Positions 26,315 to 38,791 of a DNA stretch of 64,000 bases are shown piece by piece. Location: contig NC_059476.1 in NCBI RefSeq assembly GCF_018139145.2, positions 6,113,501 through 6,177,500 of the forward strand, written 5' to 3'. A program made the position numbers and the translations under genes. Under the pieces are notes generated by a model. It worked only from the letters and a program-made list of their open reading frames with translations. It made no database searches and was not told the DNA's origin. Source of the DNA: Gymnogyps californianus. Lineage: Eukaryota; Chordata; Aves; Accipitriformes; Cathartidae. Numbering within the stretch: position 1 is the stretch's first letter; every line of letters begins with the position of its first letter.

Positions 26315-28053
26315 TCACGATAAATTTCCTTATGCTAGTGGCAGTATGTTCAGAATGCTTTGAAGTGCGGGTTTGTCAGAGTTCACAACAGTTCATTTCA
26401 GCTCCAAATAAAATATTATCTGACTTTGCTGGCTTTCCAGCACCAGTCGATGTAACAGTAGAGCTGTTCTAATTCATTTTATGAATCCAGTTTTCTTACA
26501 CTAGTTTCTTTATTGGAATTCGTACAGAGCTTTCTTTAAACACAGCTTTTCACTGAAGAAAAACAAAAGAGTGTTTATATAAGACAATAGGGCAGACATA
26601 ATTTACTGTATAGGGTTGATTTTGAGTTTATGCAACTAAGACAAAGGGAAATGAACACCCCCATGTGGTATAACCTCTGCAAGAGTGTAGCTTTGTTATT
26701 TTAAGGCTTGAAATGCCATACCTTTTAAAGTTTGAATTATTGAGGAATATACTCTACAACATGTACTTTGTTCTACAGAATGCAAGCACAATAGTCTCCT
26801 TATGTTTTTTAATTTAAAATACATTCAAAGCAAGACAACTTCCACCTTTTCTGAAGCAGTTTGCAATGTAGCATAAATGTCATTTACCCCAGTTCTGAGA
26901 CTTAAAGAACTTTCAGCAGTTGATTTTTTTTTTTTTTTTTTTTTTTTTGCTTAGGTCTAACAATGTCAGTAGTAAGGCTTAAAATAAGCCCAGCTGCTGA
27001 ACAGAATCCCTTAACCATTCAGTCTTTAATTTTGATGTCTCTATCTTCTTTCCTTCTCATTGTCTGCTTCGTGAAATTCTGAGTGAAATAGCCCCTTGGG
27101 GCTCTTTCAAAGATTATGAAGCTGTGTGCAAGAAACAGTGAGGACAACAAGGAATTTCAAGACCTATGTACATGGGGGGATCCAGTGGATTGCAACTTTT
27201 CCACTTTTATCTTCCAACTCCCGATTGTTTTTGGGTTAAGAAATAGTATCCTAAGATAATTGGTTAAAGCATAGAAAATTATAAACTAACCTGTTTATTA
27301 ATAGGATAAAAAAGGAAATTTTCCCTTAATACATTAGTGGCTGCAAAATACATATCTGACTGCAAAGAATATATCTATTATATATTAGAGCTGACAATGC
27401 AACCCCACAGGACTGACCTCAGTACAACACTATTGTGAAGCTAGGGTAAATTCAAAGAAATTAGTGAACAGTGTCTGCAAGATTAAGAATTTGTTTTCCA
27501 TATTTTTATGTTTGTGATAAGATCTAAGTTAAAAAAAAAAGAAAAAAGAAAAAAGGAAATGATAGGAAAAGAAATCTGAAAAGAGCTAGTATTTTGGAGG
27601 GGAAGTATAGCTATAGTTGCGAGGCATAAAGATGACTTGGTTTTGATGTAGACCAGACTGCCTGTCTCTGCCTTCCAGAGTCAAGTCCATGTAGTTGCTC
27701 AATTGTGATCATTCTGATATAAGAAAGGAGGGATGAGGTGGGAAGGAGGCACTTAGTCTCTTCTCTTACGAAGAGTCCTCTGAACCACCTCCTTTCCTTT
27801 TGGTCCAAAATAATCCGGGTCTTCTGTCCTGCAGGTCATTTTAAATGCATATTATTATGCAGGTCATAATAAATTTATCTTGAATGCCTTTCTGCACAGT
27901 GGTTAGGGTAGATCTTTATGGGTAGCTCAGGAACTAACATCCAGGTCTGAGAGTTTGTTGGCCTAGTCTGAGTTCAGTACCAACTACATAAATCATATTT
28001 GAATTAGCAATGCTGCACCTACCTATATAAGTAACAGATTTTTCCAGTATGAA
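26315..28053. other. Non-coding stretch, no gene seen
   Basis: Apart from the T homopolymer and an A-rich run near 27530-27560, nothing was recognised. Confidence 0.55.
26924..26948. repeat. 25-nt T homopolymer
   Basis: Twenty-five consecutive T residues. No retroposed sequence that this could be the tail of was recognised on either side, so it is listed as a simple repeat. Its length is likely to vary between individuals and to be error-prone in sequencing. Confidence 0.9.
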
Positions 28054-28163
28054 AATTCTTAGAATCTTAATAGGGTAAGTAGAAACCTGGAGAGGTCACC
28101 TAGTCCCAAAGCAGTCAGCTGCTGCAAACCATTCCTGACAGAGTTTTGCCTAATTTCTTTTCT
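28054..28163 (-). mobile_element. Old CR1 3' end fragment
   Basis: Read on the plus strand, TTAGAATCTTAATAGGGT, then AACCTGGAGAGGTCACCTAG, AAAGCAG and CCTGACAGAGTTTTGCCTAAT follow the order of the reverse complement of an old CR1 LINE 3' end: the GGTTGGAAGGGACCT..GGTCATCTAGTCC block, then the CCTGACAGATGTTTGTCTAACC block. The insertion therefore points to the minus strand. The remainder dissolves into a T/A tract at 28163-28180. It looks much older than the 37.5 kb copy. Confidence 0.65.
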
Positions 28164-28180
28164 TTTTTTTTTAAAAAAAG

Positions 28181-30714
28181 GGAGGGTGAGGAAAAGGGAT
28201 ATTTAATATTCTCTCCTGTTCAGGCTGGGGTCAGACTTCACACTCCATGTTGTATTCCCCATGCATGGATATGACAGCCCCTATTTGTGCTTCCCAGTAA
28301 GTTGTGATGGATCTCGCCTATCCTTTGAGACAAGCGTAGGTGAGAAAGGTGGAAAGGCATTGGCTGACTAGCAACAGTCAAATAATGTAGCCTGCAGCCA
28401 TCCTGCTAACAGATTACCAGTCAAAACATTATTTTGGTTAACAGAAGATAGATCATCTGGTTTAACTGGCAAGTACTGCCTTTCCCCACAGGCAAGAGGT
28501 GTCTGTATATGAATGATGGTAAAGTAATAACCCAAGTAAACTATGCAATGAAGCCATGCTTTATTGAGCTTTCTCACAATTTACAATTTAAATCTAAAGA
28601 AGAAATGTGTATAGGGAATGTTTTATTATAAGGGATGCACAGCATCTATCAGTACTTCAACTGTTGATAAGTAACTAGAAATATATGAACTGAAATGTTT
28701 GTAGAGAGTGCGCATTTTTCCATTAATAATGTTGAGTTTTCTCAGAAAACGGGCAGGTCCTGCAAATCCATTTCACAAATCAGCTTCAGCTGGACTGTTT
28801 ATTACTAAGAATTTGCAGACTTGAATCTTAAATATGTAGAAGTCACGCTTGCTTTCTACAGAACGACAGAGTAATCCCTCAATTGTTCTTCTCATAAGGG
28901 CTTGTTAAACCACAACAGGGCTGACTGCTCGAACTTTACCTGCGTCAGCTGCCTCCTAACCAGCTACGGCAAGTTTATTTTTAGCGAGTGAGAGACTGAA
29001 AGTTTCATTTTGAGAACTTCAAACAAAGTATAAATCAAGATAGTTTAGTGATAAAAAAGCTTGGCTGGGGACTTCTATTGGCTTTTCCGTATGAAATACA
29101 ACATGAGGGCGTTTTTTTATGGGCACAAATGTTATTTTTCACTGGCTGTCAGAAATGACCTGTTTCAGCTTCTTGTACAATTGACCATTGTGATAAGTCA
29201 GTGAGTTTGTCCTTTTTATCCATTAGACTGAATAAACACTGGGATTTTGTTCATCTTTTAAATCCATTATATGGCGTTTCCCAGAGGACGTAAGCTTTGT
29301 ATTTACTTGTGTGGCAACTCTTTGAAATAAGGCATTTTGAATTATCTCCTTTTTCCCAAAAAAGCATTTCCAACAAATCAAGAGTTTGGCTTTATATGTA
29401 GGTTTCAAGGGCTAAAATAATTCCTTAATATGAAAACACACTATAAGTTTAATTAAACACAGGGCTACTACAAGATTAGATCAGTAGATTGTTTATATCG
29501 GCAATGCTTTCCAGAAGAAGTTTTGACAACCAACTGCTGAAAATAGCTGCAGAAACCCCACAATGAAAACCAGCAGTAAAAAAAATCCCCAAGACTAATT
29601 CACACAAAAGTAAAGAAGGAATAGCTGAAGACCCTATCTCAGCTTAGATTAATGCTGGCCTCTTTGTGGAATAATTTCTTTTGATGATCTAAGGGAGCTG
29701 TCTTGATGCTTTATATACTTGTTATTTTATATCTATTTAAAGCTACAACAGAGATTTCAGTGTGAAATACTTTTTCAATTTGAGACAAACCCTGGATGAG
29801 GACTGTACAAAGAAGAAGAGATTTCAAAGAGACACAAATACAGTATTTCCATGTGTGACAGGTATTTCTTTGGTAAAGTCTTTGAAAAGTTGAAACAAGA
29901 CAAAAAGAGAAAGGAGGTGCCACAAAAGAGAAATACTTCATCAGGAGCTACCAAAGGTGGTATTAGATCCAGTGATGCTGTCCTTGATGTTTATAAAGGT
30001 TATTTGACCAATAGCTATTAAAAAATAAAAATGTAGGAAATGTTTCCATCTTGGTATTCTGTCAGATTGAATGGAGATTCAGTTGCTTAACATAGATGTA
30101 TTCTGCCCTTTGAGATACAGCTCGAAGCCAGAATACCCTAAAGACCCTTGTCTCCCAGAGGTCTTATGTCTTATTTACAATTCCTATGAAGGTGTTTCAG
30201 ATGTTCTGGAACATCTTAAATAGCATGGGGTGCTTACATTTAGGCAACTGACTGCTGTGCTAAGTTATGGACTGAACTTTCCGATTTTTTTTCTGGAAAA
30301 GAGCCATAATCACAAAGAGAATTTTCACTTGACTGCCGGGCATATTTGAGTTACAGCTTTAAAGAAGCTGGTGAGGTTGCTTCTAGGAATATAGTCAAAA
30401 CAGTTAGAGCGTGCACCAGCTAAAGCTCAAATATTTCTTCAATTTCTTGTGAGGATTGAGCATGTCCTTGGTGAGTCCTATGCTGCAACGGTTAGACCAA
30501 TAGCAGTATTCTGGAGAGAAACTAGTTAGCCAAAAGTTGTCTTGAATATGTGCTCTCACCACAATAAATATCCATCTACTGCAGACTAGATGTACATCCT
30601 GTGGCTACAGCCACAGTCAACAGCAGCCTATGAGCTCGTGACTCTTCTGGGTAGTGGTACAGCACCAGTACATTGGGCTCGTTTGAGAGTTGATGAGTGG
30701 GAGCAGCAGACTAC
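28181..30714. other. Non-coding stretch, no gene seen
   Basis: AT-rich sequence with short frames and no recognised repeat or RNA gene. The upstream limit of the L2-like element that follows could extend somewhat into the last hundred bases. Confidence 0.5.
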
Positions 30715-31310
30715 CTGGAAAACAAAGCTGTCAGATGCTTCTTCAAGAAAAAAAGATATTCAGGTTGACAAACACTGCAATTATAAACCCACGGTGAATC
30801 TACTTTTTATGGCAAAGGTTAAAGCTGTAGCAAGCAACTCTGGTAATGCTTAGAGACTTAGATCTCTTCAACACCAGGCAATTTGTCTTCAGGGCTGTGT
30901 TATAGTACAGAGCCCTTAGTAACTGGGTTAGTAAAGTACTCTTTGTGATGGATGGAGAAGAGGTGTTGCACCGATCCATGTAGATCTGCCAGCTGCCTTT
31001 GACACATGAGGGATGGTTGACATGTCCATGGGCCCTGGCAAGAGAGATGGAGCCACGCTTGAGTGTCTGTGTGAGTTTCATTGTAAGGCTTGGACTATGT
31101 CTCACTGACTGGGGGGACTTGAGGGATTTATCTTGAATAGGTCTATCTGTGGGATGAGGTACCCAGCCGGGCTTGGCAGCGGTATTAGCTCCTGTGAGCA
31201 AGAATTTTTCCTGGCTCTCATTATGCAGTTTCACAGGTGCCTCTGTGTTTCTGAGTATTAGTGGTTCATAAGCCAGCGAAGAGGTCAACACGCTGTTGCC
31301 ACGCATTTGT
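30715..31310 (+). mobile_element. Decayed L2-type LINE reverse transcriptase fragment
   Basis: The plus strand carries, in the right order, degraded versions of the conserved blocks of an L2/CR1-superfamily reverse transcriptase. A 'WK..' and 'LLKK' entry lies near 30717-30750. An NYRPVSNLPF-like block (read NYKPTVNLLF) starts at 30779. A FNTRQFGFRAG-like block, then STETALVT-like sequence, covers 30865-30930. The catalytic DLSAAFDT-like block (read VDLPAAFDT) is at 30980-31006. LEWLCSF-like residues lie near 31060-31080 and a GVPQGSVLxPV-like block, split by small insertions, lies at 31150-31195. A possible YADD remnant is near 31270. Reading it requires several frame changes and stop codons are present, so it encodes nothing. 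The ~0.6 kb covers only the palm and finger region; the endonuclease, C-terminus and 3' tail are not seen. A 205-codon frame on the opposite strand (30800-31417) is its antisense shadow. L2 is favoured over CR1 by the NYRPVSNLPF and STETAL wording. Confidence 0.65.
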
Positions 31311-32478
31311 CTGTGACTAGATATCTCTATACATATATTCCACATATACTCCAATTCACTATGATAGCCTATGCTTTTATCAGCTTGGTCATTGCTAAGC
31401 ATGAACACACCGTCCATTTAACTTTTTCAGAACTGATTGTGAGTACAGAGGACTAGTTCACCAGTGGGGTGGGCCTGGTCATCTTTAGCTTGTAAAACAG
31501 AGAGAAAGAAAAGATTATTAAGATCACATTTCAAGTTATGTCCCTGCAATGACAGAAGGACTTTAAAGATTTCTTCCGCTTAGCAGGGTCATCAGAATTA
31601 TTTATATTACTAGAAATTCTTCATCTGAACACAGGCAGTGCTAGTTTGGAAACCAGTAATTCCAAGTTCTGCAACAGATTTTTAAGATCCAGTTGGAGTA
31701 AAATGCTAAAATACCATTGAGTACTAGAGCCTTGATTGCTTTGGAAATACTAATTTCAGCCATTACTAAACTTTGCACACTTGTACTTTAACCAGTTTTA
31801 ATACTACCTGTGTCCAAAATGAAAAACATGAAATTCCACTTGAAACCTAAGTTCATGTTTCATCTGAAGTGAAACATTGCATTCGACCTTTGCAGTCGAA
31901 TCTCTGCATTCAACCACAAACAATTTTCTTCTTACACTTTTGATTCATTAGAAAAGCATCATGGTGGACTGTTTTGGTTTGGGTTTGTTTTTTTTTTTCA
32001 ATAACTCAAAAAATCAGTTGTGCTTATAGTTCTGTGTGGGACTCCAATCTAGTTTCAAAAGCAATCAAACCCCCAAATACCCTATCTCTCCAAACCAAAA
32101 CCTCTTGTATCTTTCTTAGGCATGCCTAGATAGGTCTCACTTCACACAGGGAAAGAAAATAAACAAAGAACTGAAGAAAAGTGATACGTGTAGTTACATC
32201 GTGAAAAGATGCTGAATGCAAAGGGTGGGATTTACAAAAGTACATAAGCAAGGCAGGCATCTGGGTGCTTTATTAAGTCACGGACACCCAAGAAGATGTC
32301 CACAGATCCCAGGACAATGAGGTGCACGTAACTTTGAGCTGTCCCCAGGTGAACTTGCAAAAGAACAGAAAAGGGTATAGTTGTACTGAGACTGCACTGC
32401 TAGTAAGTTTTAGTACCCTTAATGAGACGCTTAATAAGCCTTCATTTAAGCACTTGATAGGTGGGTTGCACTACCACG
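31311..32478. other. Non-coding stretch, no gene seen
   Basis: No gene or named repeat was recognised. A T run sits near 31988. The missing C-terminal part of the L2-like element could lie here but is not legible. Confidence 0.5.
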
Positions 32479-32565
32479 GTACATGCCTATAGACCTAAGG
32501 AGACCTAAGACCCAATTCATTGGGAGTTAGGATACTTCTGAGGAGCTGAGCCATCTAAGTCAGCT
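32479..32565. repeat. Relic of an ancient palindromic sauropsid repeat (variant, copy 4)
   Basis: ATAGACCTAAGGAGACCTAAG, CATTGGGAGTTAGGATACTT and CTGAGGAGCTGAGCC resemble a variant of the old repeat built from TTAGGCACCTAACTCCCATTGA and its complement. The repeated CCTAAG and GAGTTAGG words are the visible evidence. Confidence 0.4.
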
Positions 32566-35500
32566 GTTTCTGATAATTTAACTGTAAAAGATTAAGGCTT
32601 TTCACTTAACTCATTCTTTCTGCTAGTCATCAACAGCTGCTAGAAAGCTGTGTTTGAGCTTCCAAACTAGGAAGTAGGCGTATACTGTAAGCTGACATAC
32701 AAACTCTTCTGCATTATTGGTACCATCGGTGCCTGAGTCATATATTTGCCATCAATTAAGTTAGTCTTTCCTATTCTGATTTTATGTTTTAATGTGCTGG
32801 CATGAGAACTTAATCAGCCATTGCTTGGACAAACAAATACAGTAACTATTGGGATAGAAGAAAGAATTCAACCTAGGCCAGTGCATGTCTAGTTCAAATA
32901 TTGTCTATATTTAACCTTTCTCTGCATATGTTAGAATCTCATATTATTCTCTCAAGACTTTGATTTTTGTTTTCCTAAATAATTATCTGGACTACCTGAC
33001 TTTGTGCTTGGCTATCAAACTTGCTGAGTTAGGAACACTGAGGAAAGGTTAATGCGTTCTCCTGCTGATGATTATGTCAGAATGGGCTAAGTCTGTGAAA
33101 TATAAATATCCAGGATGCCAAAGCAAATATTCAGATTCCCTTGAACTCATTAGCAAAAGTTTATTTTAGATGTGATGGGATGCGAGCTGTTACTCCAGAA
33201 TGGAATAGATGGATAGATTAGGATGGACAGAATTCATGCATAAAGCAGGTCAGTATCTATTGGAACTTAATACTTCCTTACTGAAAGCTCAAAAATGCCT
33301 TAATTTATGAACACATTCTTAGATACCAATATTTTATTTGATATTTCATCACTTATAGGTAGAATTTTTTTCTTTCAGCCCTTTCTGAGTTTCTGTCTTG
33401 AATGGAAATAAGGTAAATCCATTAACTGGCTCATATTTCACGCTAAAAGGGGAATGACAGCAATAATTCAGCATAAGCAGCATATAGGAGCGTGAACACC
33501 ATGTAGAAAGCCATGTAGCTTATGGAGCTTAAAGTTAAAACATGAGCAGCACATCAGAATCTGAGGAAATGTCTGGTGCATTTTTGTTTCTTTCCAAACT
33601 GTAAGTCTGATGTCGCACTTTAACAGAGTGAGCTGCCATTCAGTCTCAATTAAACTGCCAGAACTGTAAGATAATAACAGCAGGAAATTCTTGAAAGATA
33701 AATTCAAGATGGTAGCTACAATTGGACTTCTCTGAACTGATTACAGTTATAATTATATTGTGAATCATACTTATAGTAAAGCTGAAATATACTTAATTTT
33801 TTATTAAAAGAAGTAGTAGAAAAAACCATCTTATCTCACTCCACTTCCATGCTATACCCAATACAGTCACTCTTGAACTTACTCTGTTTATAGCTTGAAA
33901 GGAAGCAGGTTTATTTGAACTGGTTATATTTTGAGTTCATATGGGTTTCTGCCTTCAACTGCAGAATGTACTCCACAAGTTCTCGTGTCACTCTGCCTGG
34001 CCATTCTTTTTGTTGCCGTGCCAGGGTTTATCACCACTCACTTCTGGATAGCGTTAATGATGCAGTCACTTCCTCTCTGCCAAGCAACTGTAACATTCAC
34101 CAGACTTCCCCGTATGTTACAGAGCAAGTCAAGTATCATTACCTGAAATGGTAAAAACAATTAAAAAGAAAAAAAAAGTTGATCCTGTTTATAGAAGGAA
34201 TTTTGATAGATGCTGAACATCCTTTTGAAAGATTAATGTGAAGAAAAGTAGTCATTTTGGATATCTTAGCAGAATTTCAGCAGAGTGACACTTCACCATA
34301 CTCAGTTTTTTAAAAAAATTTGTTATGGAAGTGAGCTCCTCGTTTTCATCTTTTACTGCAACAAACTCTGTATTTTCAAGGGAAATGAAAACCAAGCTAA
34401 CAAATGATGGAGGGGTGAAATCAGTGATGTGTCACTGCCCAGAGCTGTGTCAGCAAATAGTGTGGTATGGCTGAGATGGACAATTCTCAAACAACCACAA
34501 TTCCCAAGTCATCTCTTCTCCTTCGTAACATGCAAAATGTATTTTATTAAGGGGGCCACATGGGAAGAAGTGGGAACTATAAAACCTTACAACGAATGCC
34601 AAGACAGACAGAAGAAAAGTGTTTGTATATATGCAATTGAAATTCTGAAAAAAAGTTTTTTTGGGGAATCCTGAGAAACAGAAATAGCTGTAGAACTTTT
34701 CTTGAAGATAAACAGTTTTACCGCAACAGATTTCTTAGCAATTGGTTAAAAGATAGTGATGTTTACCTTTGGAGAAATACCACCGTGCTGCCAACTACAC
34801 CAGTTAGAGCAGATTTCCAAATACTACATCATCTTATTCACTTAGGCTTGGCTCCATGCAGGAAAATAGCTCCCATTCCTCACAGCTGAAGGGAGAGGTT
34901 GTAAGTCAGAGCCTCCCAGTCCTCTGTGATACTGAATCGAGCCAGTTCAATGCAGTGGCCCAGGGGATTCCCTTCTTTTCTTTTGATATTGGATGGAAGA
35001 TTGATGCCTGAGGATGTCTGTTGGGTAAAGTAACCTTGTTGCAGAGCCACCTCCACTATGTGGAGAGCAAGAGGCCAAAATCCTAAACGGGAGGTAGATA
35101 ACTCTTCTGTAATCTTCACAATTTTTCCAAAGACGGATTGAAATGGAATTTAGATCTATAGATATGTTCAGAGAGGAAAGTTATTCTGATAAAGCTTTTT
35201 AGAGTGGATTCTTTCTCCTGAGTTTGGACTGGAAAACCCATCTCGGACCAAAGGAAGCTTCATAATGGAATTTTTGTGAAAACCAACCTTCCTCATAAAA
35301 ATGTTCTGTCTGACCAAATCTGCACCTCATAGATTTTGTCCAGCTCTATTTTGGAAAGCCCATTACCTACGAGGTCCTTCCTTCATGCATTCAGCAGTAA
35401 TTATGTTTGAGGGCATGAGAAGAAAGAAAAGGTTTTCTATATTGCTGGAATTTATGGCAGCTGCTGCGTAATTGTGAAGTGGACAGGTCAGTAGACATCA

Positions 35501-37557
35501 GTCAGAGCCTGCAAAACTGAAGGATTCAATCTGCAAGTTGAAGCTTAGACACGTACAGCTTGCAAAAGCAGTTCTGAAGTATGGGTAGAAAAAAAAAAAA
35601 TGTTTTGCATCTCTCCACCTTCAGTACTCCTGTTTTGTCACATCATTGCCAATTTTGACTCCTTTCTAACAATGCACTGGCATCCTTTTCTCAGTTCAAC
35701 CAGTCCTCGCCAGCCCCCTGGGGAGGAAGGAGCCTGGTCTCTGAAGAGCTTACACAGACCGGAGAACCCAGCTCGGGAGGTCTTGGTTTGGCACCAAATC
35801 TGAACTAACAAAGAGTGTGTCTCTTAGGCAACCCAGGGGAGATATGCTACTTTAAACTGCTCTGATCTTCAGCCAAAAGGGGGACTTTTGACTCTGTAGA
35901 CTCAGGAACCAGGATTTTCAAAGGAAATTAAGAAATGTCTCCACAACAAGTTAATGCTTACAGTGAAATGTCAGAGAAATGGAAATTCAGTGTTCATTAG
36001 ACACTAAATTTTCTTCAGCTCCTGTGGAAACGCTCTCAGCTTTAAAGAATAAAGCAAGCTAAATTTACTGTTCTTCACTACACAGTAGTATCGGGGTTGG
36101 TGTGATTTACAACCAATTGTCAGTTTATGCGTTTGCGTTTCCTTTTTTTGGTGAGTTAAATGGGAGTTTAACTTGTTAAACAGCTGTTGCCCGATACACC
36201 TACTGAGTTCATTGAAATATTCAAGGGTCTAAAACCCTATAAAATGACAGTGTTCCCAAGTAATTATAGACAATTATTTCTGAATATTTCATATAAAATT
36301 GAGCAACCAGGGAATTGCTTTTACTAAGTTGCAACCTCAAGGTAATACGACATTTTAGTAGCTAGGTCTTAAATGTTATAAGCTTCAAATATTCTGGCAC
36401 TTGTCTGAGAAACAGAACTGTGTTTTGACAGTGAGCTTTTATGGAAAGCTATATGCAACGAAGACTTAAATGCATAATGTTAACATGTCCTTATATCCTT
36501 TCTTCAAATGAAGGATATTTCTGAAAAGGAAAAACTGACCCATGTCTTAAGGGGTGTGCAAACACCATTTGAGATGAATGTATTGTGAATTCAATCTGTT
36601 TACGTGCTTCAGTGTTGCACTCCCTGCAGCAGCAACTCTAGAAGGACTGGGTGAAGCTTAGATGGTCACTAAAAGTCTTGTAAAGACTCTGCACAGCTTG
36701 GGTGTGAGGCCTGTTGGATTTGAGTAAAGCCAACTGAAGTACAGATCAAAAGGCACTATTGAGTGTCAGAACTGAGATTAAGCCTCATTTCACTAGGGAG
36801 CTGGGAAAAGGGAAGAAAATCAGAAGCTGTAGTGATATTTCTTTAGTAATATTCTTATAGGAGATCAATATCATCTGCAGAATTAGCTGGGTGTGGACGG
36901 AATGACCTGCTAAGCCAAGTCTCCTTTCTCTTTCCAAAGCCTGGGAAACTAACCCAAAACAATCTTTTAAAATGCAGTTTTATGACCAGGCAAAAGTTGA
37001 AGTGTGGAAAATATATCAGTGCAGGCACATCTGTGTGCTTGCCTTTTGCTGCAGTGGCTGATGGTAACCTACCCTCCTTCCCAACAAAGTAAAAAAAAAA
37101 AAACCAAACAAACAGAAAAAGCTCAACCAAAGAAAAAAATGTCTGATTAAATACTTTAATACTTTTCGCTTTCTGCAGGACTGAGTTTGAGTTTAGTAAG
37201 AGTAATGCCACTTGAACTTAGTGCTGCTTATTCACTAACTGTAAGCTACAGAGGTGGTAGGAAACTCCGGGCACTCTGTGCATAAACCTAAGTGAAATCT
37301 AGGCCCTTTACCTGTTTGACCTCAGCTCTTGGGATCAAGTTTGAAGTTTTGCATAATACCACTCTGGTCTTTGAGTTTTTTCATTACCATGCAAATAATA
37401 AAATTAAAGGAGTTCACGATGAGATGGGAAAATATTGCATGCAATAGAGATAAGATGGATACCTTGGTTTCTCTCTTGTTTATTTCCCCATAGATTTTTT
37501 TTTTTTGGTGACCCTTTGCCTCATTGTTATATATTTGTTTTAGTACCATGAGACATC
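32566..37557. other. Non-coding stretch, no gene seen
   Basis: No exon, RNA gene or transposon was recognised up to the CR1 junction. Homopolymers occur near 35588 (A run) and at 37495-37506 (12 T). The latter lies about 50 bp before the CR1 5' end and may be coincidental. Confidence 0.55.
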
Positions 37558-37874
37558 ATGGTCTCGCGGGGGACTTCAACTTACTAGATGTCTGCTGGAA
37601 ATACAATACAGCAGAGAGGAAACAGTCTAGGAGGTTCCTGGAGTGTGTGGAAGAGAACTTCCTGACACAGTTGGTGAGTGAGCCAACTAGGGAAGGCACC
37701 CCACTGGACCTGTTGTTTGCAAACAGGGAAGGACTTGTGGGTGATGTGATGGTTGGAGGCTGTCTTGGGCACAGCGATCACGAAATGATAGTTTTTGGTT
37801 CTTGGAGAAGTATGGAGGGGGGTCAGCAGAACTGCCACCTTGGACTTCCAAAGGGCAGACTTTGGCCTATTTAG
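37558..37874 (+). pseudogene. CR1 ORF2, C-terminal part of endonuclease
   Basis: The frame holds the last two catalytic blocks of the exonuclease-endonuclease-phosphatase fold: GDFN at 37569-37580 and SDH at 37773-37781. The SDH histidine is the general base in active enzymes. Residues between them (RRFLECVEENFLTQLV, EPTREGTPLDL) are typical of CR1. The N-terminal catalytic residues are absent because of the 5' truncation, so no endonuclease could be made. After about 37800 the CR1-like reading continues in the next frame, consistent with a 2-nt loss; the remaining codons to the stop at 37874 are out of frame. Confidence 0.9.
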
Positions 37875-38442
37875 GAGACTGGTTGACAGAGTCCCTCGGG
37901 AAGCAGTCCTGAAGGGCAAAGGAGTCCAGGAAGGCTGGACATTCTTCATGAAGGAAATCTTAAAGGCGCAGGAGCCGGCCGTCCCCATGTGCAGAAAGAC
38001 AAGCCAGCAGGGAAGAAGACCGGCCTGGCTGAACAGAGAGCTTTGGCTGGAACTCAGGAAAAAAAGGAGAGCTTATGACCTTTGAAAGAAGGGGCAGGCA
38101 ACTCAGAAGGACTACAAGGATGTTGTGAGATTATGCAGGGAGAAAATTAGAAGGGCCAAATCTCAACTAGAATTTAATCTGGCTACTGCTGTAAAAGACA
38201 ATAAAAAAAGTTTCTATAAATACCTTAGCAACAAAAGGAGGGCTAAGAAGAATCTCCATCCTTTACTGGATGCAGGGGCAAACATAGTGGCAAAGGATGA
38301 AGAAAAGGCTAAGGTAATTAATGTCTTCTTTGCCCCAGCCTTTAACAGTAAGATCAGTTCTCGGGGTACCCAGCCCCCTGAGCTGGAAGACAGGGACAGG
38401 GAGCAGAATGAAGCCCCCATGATTCCAAGGGGAAATGGTTAG
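37796..38442 (+). pseudogene. CR1 ORF2, linker between endonuclease and RT
   Basis: This is the second reading frame of the broken ORF2. It holds the CR1 spacer with LDFQRADFGLFRRLVDRVP at its start and the basic segment LCREKIRRAKSQLEFNLA further on. A TGA at 38083-38085 stands where CR1 relatives have a tryptophan codon, a one-base nonsense change; the same frame resumes directly after it. An extra base near 38420 then shifts the reading into the third frame, so the last few codons before the stop at 38442 are not original protein. Confidence 0.85.
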
Positions 38443-38791
38443 CAACCTGCTGCACCACTTAGACACACATAAGTCTATGGGGCCGGATGGGATCCACCCA
38501 AGGGAACTGTGGGAGCTGGCAGAAGTGCTTACCAAGCCAATTTCCATCATTTTTCAGTCCTGGCTAACTGGGAAGGTCCCGGTTGACTGGAGGTTAGCAA
38601 ATGTGACACCCATCTACAGCAAAGGCTGGAAGGAGGATCTGGGGAACTACAGGCCTGTCAGTCTGACCTCGGTGCCAGGCAATGTTGTGGAGCAGATCAT
38701 CCTGAGTGCTATCACATGGCACGTACAGGACAACCAGGTGATCAGGCCCAGTCAGCATGAGTTTATGAAAAGGCAAGTCCTGCTTGACTAA
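38435..38791 (+). pseudogene. CR1 ORF2, start of reverse transcriptase
   Basis: The frame carries the N-terminal RT blocks: HKSMGPDGIHPRELWELAEV, the GNYRPVSLTSVPG block and VEQIILSAITWHVQDNQVI. These are the fingers region that binds template and incoming nucleotide in active enzymes. A run of four A at 38768-38771 appears to have one A too many compared with the expected reading, which shifts the RT into the next frame. Confidence 0.9.

Noticed and set aside
26924..26948. 25-T run considered as the tail of a minus-strand retrocopy
   Set aside because: No retrocopy or SINE body was recognised beside it and no flanking duplication is visible.
30800..31417. 205-codon open frame on the minus strand
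   Set aside because: It lies antisense to the decayed L2-like reverse transcriptase, has no domain, and is explained as a chance frame over that fragment.
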